64,000 nucleotides of DNA from Apostichopus japonicus. Lineage: Eukaryota > Echinodermata > Holothuroidea > Aspidochirotida > Stichopodidae. The notes under the pieces were generated by a model that did no database searches, was not told where the DNA came from, and was given only the letters and a program-made list of their open reading frames with translations. The translations under genes and the position numbers were made by a program. Positions 61,445-64,000 of this stretch are shown here, piece after piece. The stretch's first letter is position 1. Each line of letters opens with the position of its first letter. The stretch is from the NCBI RefSeq assembly GCF_037975245.1, contig NC_092566.1:11673501-11737500 (forward strand), written 5' to 3'.

Positions 61445-62130
61445 TTTGCAAACATTATATCTCAATAAACGCAAATTGAATCAATGTCACACTTAGTAGG
61501 TAGATGCCTCTTGATGTGTAGATGTGCCCTATTGTTTTTGATTCCCATCTCATAAAAATTAATGAGTCCCATGGGTGGAGCTTAACATAGAATTCTTAAA
61601 ATGTCAATATCTATTCAACTGAATGTCCCATTTTGTTCAACTTGGTATAATGTAACTACAAAGTAAGAACTGTATGTTCTTTGCCAAAAAAATTTACCTC
61701 AGTAATATTTATGAGTGGGTGGGCTTAATTGCAAATCGTCAAAAAGTACTTGTAAACATGATATCTCAACAAACACAAGTTGAATCAAATGTCATACTTG
61801 GTAGACAGATGCCCCATGATGTGTGGATGTGCCCTATTAATTGTGGTTCTCATCTCATGAATACTTATAAGTGGGCAGGACTTAACATAAATTTAACATA
61901 AAATGTCAGTATCTATTCAACCATATATCTGATTTAGTTCATACTTGGTATGGTGATGTAACTATATATAGTAACAACATGGTAATTTCGAACTAAATTG
62001 AGATTAATATTCATTAGAGGGAATTAATGGAAAATTGTCCAAACATTGCTTGTAAACACAATATCTCAAAAACCACAAGATGAATCAATGTCATAATAGG
62101 TAGGTAGATGCCCCATGATATTTAAGTGGA
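61445..62130 (+). repeat. ~300-bp repeat, three diverged copies
   Basis: Landmarks CATTATATCTCAATAAACGC (61452), CATGATATCTCAACAAACAC (61757) and CACAATATCTCAAAAACCAC (62057), each followed by GAATCAATGTCA(C/T)A, a TAGGTAGATGCC-type block and CC(A)TGATGTG. The spacing is about 300-305 bp. The TCAA-GTAGGTAGATGCC text is also related to 42826-43050, so this is another dispersed family. Confidence 0.75.
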
Positions 62131-64000
62131 TTGTTTTGGTTCCCATGCCATAGATATTTATAAATGGCTTTACACATGCACTTGGATAATACAATGTAAG
62201 TATATAATTGCATGCTCATAAGATCAGAAAATTTGAGCTCATTAATATTCATGCATGTATTTTTGTTATACTTTAGAGGGCTTTCGCTGATTATGGTGAG
62301 ATTTGTTATCAGATTGTTGGAGACTTATAATTGTTGCATAAATGTTGGAATTAAGAAAGTGTTACATCTACTATTTTTTCAGGGAGTAATTACCGGTCAA
62401 CATTTTGCAGGCTAACGGAATTTGTTTCTAATGGAACATTGGAAATTGTATGTTTCAGTATAGAAAAACTGCCGGCTACACATGTTTGCATTACGTAGCA
62501 ACTTGCCTATTTGGCATAGCAATTAGATGTTGCGAAAGCATATAAATTATTCCCATTCTAAGCCACTTCATGTCCTTGAACGGAAATTTACAACTTGTGC
62601 TAGAATTAGTTAAAACTGATTATATTATAACAAATTGCTATATCATGCATTATTCAACCGCATACTCTTTTTTATTTCTACACTACTGTTTATTTCACCA
62701 CTTCATCAAAAATTCAACTGCCACTTGTTTTTCATCCACACAGAGCACACAAATGGTTTGTTTTACTTTGCAATACTAGTCTGGAACTTACAAATAGACT
62801 ACCTTTGTTGTTTGGTAGATCAGGGAGTTGAAACAGAACTCCTCAGTATTTACCCCAGTGTTTGCCACAGTTGTGACACACTCTGTCCATACCTCAACTC
62901 CATCTGACCGCCATCCTAGGTGCACACACCGTCACCATGCCTACAAATGCAAACCTCTTTAAGGTACATTTTAACCCATAAATTTGGTACCTCATCAGGA
63001 TGTTAACTTCTTATATACTGTTTGTTATTCTGAACGGATCATGAAAATCATTGTCAATCAACTGCCTCAACAGGAACAACATAAAGTAAATATATGCCTA
63101 GAAAAATACTGTAATAATGAGATGCGTTCATTGAATGTAAGTTGATGAGTACATGCAATTGGTTACATGAATATAAATCTTTCATGCTATAACATGATAT
63201 TATACCTGGATTTAAGTAGCATTAAGTAAATATGACTGGCTGGCAGATACAGTATTCCTTGAAATTCAAAACTTACTCTCTTTCAAGCCTGCACACAACA
63301 ACATATTCAACATTTAAAAAACACACTGAGCATATATAGTTCTGACTCATTTCAAACCTCAAACAACGTGAAGAGCAGATCTATGATAAAATGGAAACAC
63401 TATTGTACTGAAGCAAATGCCTATCGTTCGGAGTATATCAGCACATTATTAAAATGAAGACAATAGCATTAATCACATCTGCACCAATGTTTTAAGTATG
63501 TTCCTAAAACATGAATGTAGTATTGCTAGATAGACATGTCTGCAGACTTACTATAGATTGGCTGACAAGTAATGTTCCCCTCATGCTGGCAAAATCCTCT
63601 CAGCTGTGAAGCTACCTCATTGATATGCTGAGAATGTCTTTAAGGAAGCTCTATAAATCTCAGACCCTGAACAGTAGTGATGTATAGGCTTTTATGACTG
63701 CTAAGTTTAATAATACAACCATGGTTTAATAACATGATTGAGGAAGTTGTTGAAATGCCATCAGCTTCCTGGTTGTAGCTCAGTATCTGTCATATACCCT
63801 GGATCACAATACAAAAGAATCCAGCAAAGAAGCTGGATCATAAAAAAACACTATCAAGTTAGACAATCTTTGTTGTTCTTTGTCCCATTCTAATATGTCA
63901 GAAGTCAACCATTCTTTCTCAACACCTCTCACTCTCTTAGAAAATTTCACCACCCCAATTGGGGATCATTACATTACTATTTTGACAAACAGAATTTGTT
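62131..64000. other. Nothing recognised
   Basis: AT-rich sequence to the end of the window. I see no exon, LINE motif or tandem array. Confidence 0.35.

Overview
The window is nuclear DNA of a metazoan. It has long introns with GT-AG splice sites, AT-rich noncoding sequence, CR1/L2-type LINE tails ending in TTA repeats, a DIRS retrotransposon and foldback/MITE elements. A marine invertebrate deuterostome, probably an echinoderm, fits the repeat content and gene style. That placement is inference; no rRNA or mitochondrial marker is present to prove it.

Two host genes are recognised from spliced protein similarity. A BOLA1 orthologue lies on the + strand at 960-4591: four exons, 151 aa, an N-terminal mitochondrial presequence and a complete BolA domain. 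A RASGEF1-family gene (Ras/Rap guanine-nucleotide exchange factor, RASGEF1A/B/C type) lies on the - strand. Thirteen consecutive coding exons run from 22754 down to 5903 and join in phase to 527 aa. Two further phase-compatible 5' exons, at 60026-60114 and 47779-47841, suggest a long isoform starting at 60106, so the locus would span about 54 kb. A third possible first exon lies at 37598-37885. The two genes are convergent, and their candidate poly(A) signals interlock near 5.67-5.76 kb.

The rest is mostly intron filled with repeats. The largest mobile element is a structurally complete DIRS-type tyrosine-recombinase retrotransposon at 50497-57262 (- strand, same sense as RASGEF1). It has 123-bp inverted terminal repeats differing at one base, a 98-bp internal complementary region joining copies of both termini through a shared AAT, a Cys/His-rich Gag-type frame, a larger Gag frame, RT-RNase H and a tyrosine recombinase. 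Its RT-RNase H frame is broken by one in-frame TGA, and Gag is split over two frames in a purine-rich tract.

Other repeats include a dispersed family rich in perfect DR1 nuclear-receptor sites (TGACCTTTGACCT). It forms an array of about eight ~143-bp units at 32640-33745 and appears in diverged copies across the window. There are also four truncated LINE 3' ends, a 28-bp minisatellite, two large hairpins, TIR-bearing MITE candidates and a polypurine tract. No tRNA, rRNA or CRISPR array was seen.

Region by region: 0-5.8 kb BOLA1; 5.9-22.8 kb RASGEF1 body; 22.8-47.8 kb 5' intronic/intergenic sequence with repeats and a few orphan coding-like segments; 47.8-60.1 kb upstream RASGEF1 exons flanking the DIRS element; 60.1-64 kb sequence upstream of the candidate long-isoform start.
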